Shown piece by piece: positions 43,459 through 51,032 of a stretch of 64,000 nucleotides of DNA; within the stretch, counting starts at the first letter, position 1, and the number at the start of each line of letters is the position of its first letter. The translations under genes were made by a program, and so were the position numbers. Source of the stretch: Flavobacterium sp. KJJ (GTDB lineage: Bacteria; Bacteroidota; Bacteroidia; Flavobacteriales; Flavobacteriaceae); contig NZ_JARP01000001.1 in NCBI RefSeq assembly GCF_000708595.2, positions 186,001-250,000 on the forward strand, given 5' to 3'. The notes under the pieces were generated by a model. The model was given only the letters and a program-made list of their open reading frames with translations, was not told the origin of the DNA and searched no databases.

Positions 43459-44322
43459 ATGAGTTTACCTTTTTATATAATTGATGTTTTTGCTGATAAG
43501 AAATATGCTGGAAATCAGCTGGCCGTTTTTTTGGATGCAGAAAATTTGAGTTCAGAAGAAATGCAAAATATTGCTCGCGAAATTAATTTTGCAGAAAGCA
43601 CTTTTATTACCAAACTCGATAGAGAAAATAATAAAGCAGCGATTAAAATATTTACACCATCTCAAGAAATGCAGTTTGCGGGTCATCCGATAATTGGAAC
43701 TTCATGGGTTTTGATTAATAAGATATTTGATAATTCGCCTGAAAATATAAAATTGAATGTTCCGATCGGAGAAATTCCAATTCATCAAACGGAAGATTTA
43801 ATTTGGTTAAAAGCAGCACAGCCGAAATTTTGGGATATTTTTTCGAAAGAAGATTTCACGTTATTCAGTAATCTGAAAAAAGAAGATTTTGAAAACCAAT
43901 TTCCAATTCAGGAAGTTACAACAGGGAGTGCCTTTGTAATGGTTGGATTGAGCAATAAAAGAGCGCTCGAAAACTTAGTTTTAGATAAAGATAAAACAGA
44001 TGAATGGCTGAAAAAGAATTGTAAAACAACGCACAGAGGCTTGTATTTTTATTATTTAGAAGGTTCGAAATTATTCAGCAGAATGCTGTGTATCGAGCAC
44101 AATCAGTTAGTAGAAGATGCCGCAACAGGAAGTGCCAGTACATGCCTTCAGGCTTTTCTATTAAAATATCATAAACCTGAATTTGAATTAATCAATTATC
44201 AGGGAGATTATATAAATCGTCCGTCGCAAATTTATTTTAAAGGAAAAGTAAAGGACAATTTGTTTAATATTGAAATTGGAGGAAAAGCACAATTTGTTGC
44301 AAAAGGCGAGTGGGAAAACTAG
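43459..44322 (+). CDS. PhzF family isomerase/epimerase
   Basis: 287 residues from the ATG at 43459. Two DAP-epimerase-like halves: FYIIDVFADKKYAGNQLAVF, REINFAESTFI (conserved Glu), FTPSQEMQFAGHPIIGTSW (the FAGHP block), then the second half with MLCIEHNQLVEDAATGSASTCL, the DxATGSA motif. Lacks the catalytic cysteines of DAP epimerase, as is normal for PhzF. True substrate unknown; phenazine synthesis genes are not present. Probably monocistronic. Confidence 0.9.
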   Translation: MSLPFYIIDVFADKKYAGNQLAVFLDAENLSSEEMQNIAREINFAESTFITKLDRENNKAAIKIFTPSQEMQFAGHPIIGTSWVLINKIFDNSPENIKLNVPIGEIPIHQTEDLIWLKAAQPKFWDIFSKEDFTLFSNLKKEDFENQFPIQEVTTGSAFVMVGLSNKRALENLVLDKDKTDEWLKKNCKTTHRGLYFYYLEGSKLFSRMLCIEHNQLVEDAATGSASTCLQAFLLKYHKPEFELINYQGDYINRPSQIYFKGKVKDNLFNIEIGGKAQFVAKGEWEN

Positions 44323-44469
44323 AAAATAGAGCCAAGAACAAAGATTTAGAAAATAGAATATAGATTTTAGAAAAAGAAAATAGAGTCAAGAAATAAGAAA
44401 ATTGTAGAAAGCGAGAGAAGTATATGCTCTTTATTCTATTTTCTTTTCTCTGAAAAAAAATAAAGAAAT
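44323..44469. repeat. Purine-rich degenerate word repeats
   Basis: GAAAATAGAGCCAAGA, AGAAAATAGAATATAGA, GAAAATAGAGTCAAGAAATA and similar words fill 44323-44420, then an inverted TTCTATTTTCTTTTCTC follows at 44432-44450. Same style as 29720-29850. Confidence 0.55.
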
Positions 44470-46221
44470 ATGAAAATTAATTGCCAAAATAAAATTATCA
44501 TTTTACTGCTGTTGTTTGTTGTTCAGCTTTCGTTTTCTCAAAAGAAAAATGAAACAATTGGAACTGAAACGGTAAACGTAGTAAAACCATATTCGCCAAC
44601 AATATCTGATGCGTTTAAAGTAAAGGAAACACCTTCGCTTGACGATTCGGGAAATCAGCCTAAAGAAACTATTAAATATAGTATTCTGTCTGTTCCTGTT
44701 GCATCCACTTTTACCCCTTCAAAAGGGAAAGCTGAAGGTGTTGAAAAATCTAAAAAAGAAAGATTGTTTAATAATTATGCTACTTTAGGAGTTGGAAATT
44801 ACGGAACACTGAATGCAGAATTATTTGTAACACAAGATTTAGGTAATAATGATTATGTGGCTGGAATGTTTCGTCATCATTCGTCTCAGGGCGGAATTAA
44901 AGATGTGAATTTAAATGACGAATTTTATGATACTGCCTTAAATGTTGGTTATGGCGTAAACAATCGTGATATGTCATGGAGTGTCGATTTGGGTTATCAA
45001 AATCAAATATACAATTGGTACGGGTTACCGGCTGATTTCGGAATGACTTTACCACCAGAACAGCAGGAAGATTTAATTAGGGGAATTAACCCAAATCATT
45101 CTTATAATACGATTTCATTAGGAGGAAACATCGAATTTAATGAAGGGATTTTTAATAAAATTTCAACCAGATTTACCCACTTTTCAGATAGTTTTTCTTC
45201 TTCAGAAAATCGTTTTTATTTGAAACCTTCATTTAAAGTGGATGTAATGGATCAATCAATAAACACAAATATTATCGTAGATCACGTTAGCGGATCTTTC
45301 GAAAATAATTATGCTTTAACGAATATTGAACCTGTAAAATACAGTTTGACTAATTTTGGAATTGAACCAAGTTTTGTGGTTCATGAAAACGATTGGACAT
45401 TAGAATTAGGAGCTGGATTATTTTACGGCTTAGATTCTGAGAACAGCGGCAACAAATTTTATATTTATCCAAAAGTAAATGCTTCGTATAAATTAGTAGG
45501 CGATTTAATGATTTTTTACACAGGTGTAAATGGTAGTTTAAATCAAAATTCGTATGCTGATTTTGTTACTGACAATCCGTTTTTATCTCCAACTTTAAAT
45601 ATGAGACCAAGCAGTACTCAATATAATGTTTTTGCTGGATTAAAAGGAAAATTAGCCAATAATATCAGTTATAATTTGACAGGTTCATATTTGAATGAAA
45701 AAGATAAAGCATTGTTTAAAAGCAATGATTATACAGAAGATTTTTCAAATCAAAATTATGCCTTTGGAAACTCGTTTGGAGTGGTTTATGATGACGTAAG
45801 AACACTTCGTTTTTATGCAGAATTAAAAGCTGATTTCTCTCAAAATGTTTCTTTCGGAATCAACGGAACTTTTAATAGTTATAAAACAGACGGTTTAGAA
45901 GCTTGGAACTTGCCATCGATGAAATTAAGCTCAAATTTAGATGTAAATATTACAAAACAATGGTATGCTGGTTTGAATGTTTTCTTTGTTGGAGAACGCA
46001 AAGATATGCAGACTAATTTTGATGTGGCAACTCTTGGAGTTCCAGTTACTTTAAAAAGTTATTTTGATGCAAATGCACATTTAGGATACAAATATAACGA
46101 ACGTTTGACTTTCTTTTTGAAATTGAATAATATTGGGAATCAAGCCTACGAAAGATGGTTGAACTACCCAGTTCAAGGATTCCAAGTTTTAGTTGGAGGA
46201 AATTATAAATTCGATTTTTAA
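44470..46221 (+). CDS. Plugless TonB-dependent-receptor-like outer-membrane barrel
   Basis: 583 residues: signal peptide (IIILLLLFVVQLSFSQ), an about 70-residue linker with VNVVKPYSPTISDAFKVKETPS, and from residue 95 a barrel of many amphipathic strands (NYATLGVGNYGTLNAELFVTQDLG, YDTALNVGYGVNNRDMSWSVDLGYQN, GWINLP-like turns). The C-terminal strands LRFYAELKADF, LTFFLKLNNIGNQAYERWLNYPVQGFQVLVGGNYKFDF match the end of TonB-dependent receptors. There is no plug domain or TonB box. It follows the TPR gene and PhzF and may work with the TPR protein. Function unknown. Confidence 0.78.
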   Translation: MKINCQNKIIILLLLFVVQLSFSQKKNETIGTETVNVVKPYSPTISDAFKVKETPSLDDSGNQPKETIKYSILSVPVASTFTPSKGKAEGVEKSKKERLFNNYATLGVGNYGTLNAELFVTQDLGNNDYVAGMFRHHSSQGGIKDVNLNDEFYDTALNVGYGVNNRDMSWSVDLGYQNQIYNWYGLPADFGMTLPPEQQEDLIRGINPNHSYNTISLGGNIEFNEGIFNKISTRFTHFSDSFSSSENRFYLKPSFKVDVMDQSINTNIIVDHVSGSFENNYALTNIEPVKYSLTNFGIEPSFVVHENDWTLELGAGLFYGLDSENSGNKFYIYPKVNASYKLVGDLMIFYTGVNGSLNQNSYADFVTDNPFLSPTLNMRPSSTQYNVFAGLKGKLANNISYNLTGSYLNEKDKALFKSNDYTEDFSNQNYAFGNSFGVVYDDVRTLRFYAELKADFSQNVSFGINGTFNSYKTDGLEAWNLPSMKLSSNLDVNITKQWYAGLNVFFVGERKDMQTNFDVATLGVPVTLKSYFDANAHLGYKYNERLTFFLKLNNIGNQAYERWLNYPVQGFQVLVGGNYKFDF

Positions 46222-46276
46222 GAAGGTTTTGCCAGGAAGAAACTAAGGCACAAAGTTTTTTATAAAAGTGCCTTTC

Positions 46277-46376
46277 AGCCATGAGTTCATGAATTTTTTG
46301 GAGTAAATTCGTGAATTCGTGGCTATTTTTTTTTGCATCCTCAAAAACCTTTGCATCTTTGTAACTCAGAACCTCA
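46277..46376. repeat. CCACGAATT-type palindrome plus CCTTTGCATC words
   Basis: AGCCATGAGTTCATGAATT at 46277-46295 pairs with AATTCGTGAATTCGTGGCT at 46306-46324 (16 of 19). Words CAAAAACCTTTGCATC and CTTTGTAACTCAGAACCTCAC follow at 46338-46376. Same family as 19051-19131. Confidence 0.6.
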
Positions 46377-46388
46377 CTATTCAAAAAA

Positions 46389-46838
46389 ATGACTTTCAAA
46401 CAAAAAATACATTCTTATTATTTGCAAATGGTTCAAGATCGAATAGATGTTTTTAGAGACATGATTTCGGCTTTGACAGAAGATTCTAAAAATGATGCAA
46501 AAGGTTCTGCCGGAGACAAACACGAAACTGCTTTGTCTATGATGCATATCGAACAAGAAAAATTGACCAATAAACTAAAAGAAGCTATAAATCAAAAAGC
46601 AATTTTAGATAAAATAGATACTGCTAAAATTACTGAAAACATCATTTCTGGAAGTTTGGTTAAGGCTAACGGAATTTATTTATATGTAAGTGTAGCATTG
46701 CCAAAAATTACCATTGACGGTATTAATGTTATTGCACTTTCTCCACAATCTCCTTTGGGTTCGCATTTAATGGGAAATAAAGTTGGGTTTCAGTTCGAAA
46801 TTAATAAGACTCATTACATTATTCAAAGTATTGAATAG
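46389..46838 (+). CDS. Gre-like protein (GreA/GreB C-terminal-like domain)
   Basis: 149 residues. A hydrophilic helical N-terminus (about 1-75, DRIDVFRDMISALTEDSKNDAKGSAGDKHETALSMMHIEQEKLTNKLKEAI) that could form the coiled coil of Gre factors, and a C-terminal part (about 95-149) with IYLYVSVALPKITIDGINVIALSPQSPLGSHLMGNKVGFQFEINKTHYIIQSIE; the SP-SPLG--LMGNKVG stretch and Y-I-I pattern match the GreA/GreB FKBP-like domain. Often listed in databases as 3-oxoacyl-ACP synthase, which the sequence does not support. Possible transcription elongation or RNA-polymerase-binding factor. Confidence 0.65.
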   Translation: MTFKQKIHSYYLQMVQDRIDVFRDMISALTEDSKNDAKGSAGDKHETALSMMHIEQEKLTNKLKEAINQKAILDKIDTAKITENIISGSLVKANGIYLYVSVALPKITIDGINVIALSPQSPLGSHLMGNKVGFQFEINKTHYIIQSIE

Positions 46839-47176
46839 TTTAAATTAACCTTGTGACAAGTTTGAAAATATTGAGCATAAAATAATTTCAAAATAAGATT
46901 TGTCCTTCCTATTAAAAATTCTTTACCGTTTATTTAAAATCTTAAGATTTAATTCAAAGATTTCTTCAAAAGCTTCAATTTAACTCGTGGTTTGGATTGA
47001 AAATTGAAATTTTCAAGTTCAAGGCTTTTTTTGCGGTTAAAATTTTACATTTTATATGTAAAAACAAAATAATGATTTAAAATTATAACTGAAATACTTA
47101 TTTGTGTTTTTCAATTATAACCAATACCGCATCTTTGCCCTATCAAAATAAAATTTAAAAATAAAAATATATAGTT
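46839..47176 (+). promoter_or_regulatory. 338-bp leader of the first asparagine synthetase gene
   Basis: No ORF. Holds a perfect palindrome TTTTACAT-N5-ATGTAAAA at 47043-47063, a possible operator, and a -7-like CATCTTTG at 47130-47137, 40 bp before asnB. No riboswitch or attenuator structure is evident. Confidence 0.4.
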
Positions 47177-48853
47177 ATGTGTGGAATCGTATGTGCCTTT
47201 GATCTAAAACAAAAAGCCGAAACCTTAAGACCTCAAGTATTAGAAATGTCTAAAATCATTCGTCACCGCGGACCAGACTGGAGCGGTATTTACAGTAATG
47301 ATAAAGCAATTTTATCTCATGAGCGTTTGGCGATTGTAGATCCAGCTTCAGGAAAACAACCTTTATTTACAGAAGATAAAAAATTGGTTTTGGCTGCAAA
47401 TGGTGAAATTTACAACCACAGAGAATTGCGTAAACAATTTGAAGGAAAATATAACTTTCAAACTGAAAGCGACTGCGAGGTTATCTTGGCTCTTTACAAA
47501 GAAAAAGGACCTCATTTCGTGGATGAAATGAACGGAATCTTTGGATTTGCAATTTATGATGTTGAGAAAGACGAGTATTTTATTGCCCGCGATCATATGG
47601 GAATTATTCCATTATATATTGGATGGGATCAGGATGGAACTTTTTATGTAGCATCTGAGCTAAAAGCATTAGAAGGATATTGCACAAAAATTCAATTGTT
47701 TCCTCCAGGACATTATATGACAAGCAAGGACGGAGAATTTGTACAATGGTACAAAAGAGACTGGACAGAATACGATGCTGTAAAAGACAACGAAACAAGT
47801 ATTCCTGCTATTAAAGAAGCTTTAGAAGCGGCAGTTCACAGACAATTGATGAGTGACGTTCCTTATGGAGTTTTGCTTTCTGGAGGTTTAGATTCGTCTA
47901 TCACTTCGGCTGTTGCCAAAAAATTTGCACAAAAACGTATTGAGTCTGATGATACTACAGAGGCTTGGTATCCACAATTGCACTCTTTTTCAGTTGGATT
48001 AGACGGTTCACCTGATTTAGCAGCTGCTCAAATTGTTGCAAAGCATATCGGAACGATTCACCACGAAATTAAATTTACAATTCAAGAAGGTTTAGATGCG
48101 GTTCGTGATGTAATTTACAACCTTGAAACTTATGATGTTACAACAGTAAGAGCTTCAACTCCTATGTGGTTAATGGCTAGAGTTATTAAATCAATGGGAA
48201 TTAAAATGGTATTGTCTGGAGAAGGTGCAGATGAATTATTCGGAGGCTATTTGTATTTCCACAAAGCGCCAAATGCTAGAGAATTTCACGAAGAAAACGT
48301 TCGTAAATTAGGTAAATTGCACATGTATGATTGTTTACGTGCAAACAAAAGTTTAGCAGCTTGGGGAATCGAAGGACGTGTTCCTTTCTTAGACAAAGAA
48401 TTTATGGATGTTGCAATGCGCATCAATCCACAAGATAAAATGATCAACAAAGAACACCCGATGGAAAAATGGGTAGTTCGTAAAGCCTTTGAAGATATGC
48501 TTCCAGAAAGTGTTGCATGGAGACAAAAAGAACAATTTTCTGATGGTGTAGGATACAGCTGGATTGACACTTTGAAAGAAGTTGTAGCTAAAGAAGTTTC
48601 AGATGAACAATTGGCAAATGCGAGATATAAATTCCCGCTTCAAACCCCAACTTCTAAAGAAGAATATTACTATCGTTCTATTTTTGCTGAACATTTCCCA
48701 AGTGATGCGGCCGCTTTATGCGTACCTCAGGAAGCAAGTGTTGCCTGCAGTACAAAAATCGCTTTAGAGTGGGATGAAGCTTTCAAAAACATGAACGATC
48801 CGTCAGGCAGAGCTGTAGCAAGTGTACATGACGATGCCTATGCCAAAGTATAA
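47177..48853 (+). CDS. asnB: Asparagine synthetase B, glutamine-hydrolysing
   Basis: 558 residues, same length as E. coli AsnB. ATP-dependent conversion of aspartate to asparagine using ammonia from glutamine. Glutaminase domain intact: Cys2 (MCGIVCAF), the Arg in HERLAIVD, Asn in NGEIYN and the Asp in ESDCEV. Synthetase domain with the PP-loop SGGLDSSITSA, LSGEGADELFGGYLYF, GIEGRVPFLDKEFMDVAMRIN, WRQKEQFSDGVGYSWID and the end DPSGRA. Ends 45 bp before a perfect hairpin terminator, with a second, divergent asparagine synthetase gene downstream. Confidence 0.97.
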   Translation: MCGIVCAFDLKQKAETLRPQVLEMSKIIRHRGPDWSGIYSNDKAILSHERLAIVDPASGKQPLFTEDKKLVLAANGEIYNHRELRKQFEGKYNFQTESDCEVILALYKEKGPHFVDEMNGIFGFAIYDVEKDEYFIARDHMGIIPLYIGWDQDGTFYVASELKALEGYCTKIQLFPPGHYMTSKDGEFVQWYKRDWTEYDAVKDNETSIPAIKEALEAAVHRQLMSDVPYGVLLSGGLDSSITSAVAKKFAQKRIESDDTTEAWYPQLHSFSVGLDGSPDLAAAQIVAKHIGTIHHEIKFTIQEGLDAVRDVIYNLETYDVTTVRASTPMWLMARVIKSMGIKMVLSGEGADELFGGYLYFHKAPNAREFHEENVRKLGKLHMYDCLRANKSLAAWGIEGRVPFLDKEFMDVAMRINPQDKMINKEHPMEKWVVRKAFEDMLPESVAWRQKEQFSDGVGYSWIDTLKEVVAKEVSDEQLANARYKFPLQTPTSKEEYYYRSIFAEHFPSDAAALCVPQEASVACSTKIALEWDEAFKNMNDPSGRAVASVHDDAYAKV

Positions 48854-48885
48854 TAATTAATTTTTGAATTTAGTATATATTAAGC

Positions 48886-48914
48886 AAAGACGTTCTCCTC
48901 GAGAACGTCTTTTG
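48886..48914 (+). terminator. Terminator of asnB
   Basis: Perfect 12-bp stem: AAAGACGTTCTC (48886-48897), loop CTC, GAGAACGTCTTT (48901-48912), then T-run. Confidence 0.92.
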
Positions 48915-49066
48915 TGTCTTAAATTGTTAAATTCTATTATTTCAACTACTTAAAAATAATTTTCGGCAATTATTTGGCTTTACTTTTTTATATTTGGCAT
49001 TTGCTTAAATAAAGTTAAATCGGTGAGATTATAATATTGATAGTAAAGAAAAATAGAAAATAATAT

Positions 49067-49074
49067 TAGTTTTG
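49067..49074 (+). promoter_or_regulatory. Probable -7 box of the second asparagine synthetase gene
   Basis: TAGTTTTG fits TAnnTTTG, 90 bp before the ATG; it lies in the 310-bp gap after asnB that otherwise holds only the asnB terminator, so the two genes appear to be separate transcripts. Confidence 0.4.
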
Positions 49075-49163
49075 CGAAATATTGCATAATTATAATCAGT
49101 TTTATAAGTCTTCGCTTTATTTGGGAAGCGATTAAAAAAATAATAAATAAAAAATAGAAGAGT

Positions 49164-50774
49164 ATGTCTGGATTATTGGCCGTTATTGGTAAAGGAAAAG
49201 ACCCGCAACTCGTAAAAGAGCTTTCTAACAGAATGTCGCATCGAGGGCCTGATGAACGTGACTTGCATATTATGGATAACGGCAGTGTTATTTGCCATGA
49301 AAGTTTATCAATTATTGATTTGCATTCTGGAAAACAGCCAATTCAAGGAACAAACCGAGCTTGGATGGTACACGATGGTGAGATTTATAATTATCAGGAA
49401 TTAAAAAACACGGTTTTAAAAGAACATACATTTAGAACGCAATCCGATTCTGAAGTTATCGTGCATTTGTATGAGGAATTCGGTTATAATTTCTGTAACA
49501 AACTTGATGGAGATTTTGCTTTCGTCATAATTGACGGTGATGATTATATTGCAGGAAGAGACCCGATTGGTGTGAAGCCTTTGTATTATGGTTTAGATGA
49601 AAGAGGAAGAATTTATTTTTCTTCAGAAATGAAATCAATTGCAGATCAATGTAAATCATTTTCGACTTTTCCTCCGGGACATTATTATACTGCTAAAACA
49701 GGTTTTGTAAAATATTACCAGCCTGAATACGAAGATCACAGAAATGCGGTTGAAAATCTTGATTTAGATTTAATACGCGAAACTTTAATCGAGGCGGTTC
49801 GTAAACGTTTAATGAGCGAAGTTCCAGTTGGAGTTGTGTTATCAGGCGGTTTAGATACTTCTTTAATTTCATCAATTGCTTCGAGATTGTTAAAAGATAA
49901 AGGCGAAAAGCTGCATTCGTTTTCTATTGGTTTAGATGCAGATGCTCCTGATAATAAAGCTGCAAGAATAGCAGCGGCGTTTTTAGGAACAGAACATCAT
50001 GAAGTTCATTTTACGGTAGAAGAAGGGGTTCAGATTTTAGAAAAAGTAATTTATCATATAGAAACTTATGATATTATTTCGGTAAGATCGGGAGTTCCAA
50101 TGTATTTGCTTTCTAAAGCGATTGCTGAACAAGAAATAAAAGTAGTTTTATCTGGAGAAGGTGCTGATGAGATTTTTGGAGGACATTTGTATTTTAGAAA
50201 TGCCCCTTCAACAGAAGAATTTCAAGATGAAACAATCGAAAGAGTTCAAAAATTATTTACTGCCGATTTATTGCGTGTGGATAAAACAACAATGGCTCAT
50301 GGGTTAGAAGCTAGAACTCCGTTTTTAGACGCAGCCTTTTTAGATGTATCAATCCGAATTAAAACAGAGGAGAAACAGCCAAAAACGTATGATGGAATTG
50401 AAAAATATATCTTAAGAAAAGCTTTTGATACACCCGAAAACCCGTACTTGCCTGCGGAAGTTTTATGGCGTCAAAAAGAGCAGTTTTCTGACGGAGTTGG
50501 TTACAGCTGGGTTGATGAATTGATCGAATATTGTGCTTCTCAAGTTTCAGATGAACAATTGGCTGGCGCTGCTGCTGAATTTCCGTATAATTCGCCAACA
50601 ACAAAAGAAGCTTATTTATACAGATCCATTTTTCATAAATTTTATCCACAGGTTAGTGCGGCGCAAACGGTTCGCAAATGGATTCCGAAATGGCAAGACA
50701 ATCTTGATCCGAGCGGAAGAGCAAATGCTGCACACGTAAGAGCTGATGCTTTGAAATCTGTTATTAGCATTTAG
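49164..50774 (+). CDS. AsnB-like paralogue with degenerate glutaminase site
   Basis: 536 residues, homologous along its length to the preceding AsnB. N-terminal Ntn-type glutaminase domain lacks key residues: position 2 is Ser in place of the nucleophile Cys (MSGLLAV), HERL is HESL (Arg to Ser, residue 47), NGEIYN is DGEIYN (Asn to Asp, residue 71); the Asp in QSDSEV is kept. The synthetase domain keeps SGGLDTSLISS, LSGEGADEIFGGHLYF, HGLEARTPFLDAAFLDVSIRI, WRQKEQFSDGVGYSWVDEL and DPSGRA. So it probably cannot use glutamine as nitrogen donor but may use free ammonia; Cys-mutated AsnB enzymes are known to keep ammonia-dependent activity. Alternatively it acts on another substrate. Own -7 box and terminator. 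Confidence 0.9.
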   Translation: MSGLLAVIGKGKDPQLVKELSNRMSHRGPDERDLHIMDNGSVICHESLSIIDLHSGKQPIQGTNRAWMVHDGEIYNYQELKNTVLKEHTFRTQSDSEVIVHLYEEFGYNFCNKLDGDFAFVIIDGDDYIAGRDPIGVKPLYYGLDERGRIYFSSEMKSIADQCKSFSTFPPGHYYTAKTGFVKYYQPEYEDHRNAVENLDLDLIRETLIEAVRKRLMSEVPVGVVLSGGLDTSLISSIASRLLKDKGEKLHSFSIGLDADAPDNKAARIAAAFLGTEHHEVHFTVEEGVQILEKVIYHIETYDIISVRSGVPMYLLSKAIAEQEIKVVLSGEGADEIFGGHLYFRNAPSTEEFQDETIERVQKLFTADLLRVDKTTMAHGLEARTPFLDAAFLDVSIRIKTEEKQPKTYDGIEKYILRKAFDTPENPYLPAEVLWRQKEQFSDGVGYSWVDELIEYCASQVSDEQLAGAAAEFPYNSPTTKEAYLYRSIFHKFYPQVSAAQTVRKWIPKWQDNLDPSGRANAAHVRADALKSVISI

Positions 50775-50804
50775 ATTAAATTAAAAAAAAAATTAAATTA
50801 CAAA

Positions 50805-50868
50805 TCCCAATTGGGAAAGAAATACAAAATCCGAAACTAACAGTTGAAATGTTGTTTCGGATTTTTTT
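50805..50868 (+). terminator. Terminator with CCCAATTGGG palindrome and ATCCGAAAC hairpin
   Basis: TCCCAATTGGGA (50805-50816) is a perfect palindrome; AAATCCGAAAC (50827-50837) pairs with GTTTCGGATTT (50854-50864) and a T-run follows. The next 165 bases to the M16 gene hold only AT-rich words and a -7 box. Confidence 0.85.
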
Positions 50869-50984
50869 TAATCAAATTTTGGAATTTCGAATTTCAAAAA
50901 TTAGAATTTAATATTGCCATTTTATTTTGAGCTAAATTATTAAAACTAAGTTAATTTCAGTTTAGCGTGTTTAGGAAAAATACT

Positions 50985-50992
50985 ATATTTGA
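50985..50992 (+). promoter_or_regulatory. Probable -7 box of the M16 peptidase gene
   Basis: TATATTTG, perfect match, 41 bp before the ATG. Confidence 0.55.
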
Positions 50993-51032
50993 TTACCAAG
51001 AATAATTAAATCCAAATAATTAAACACAATCT

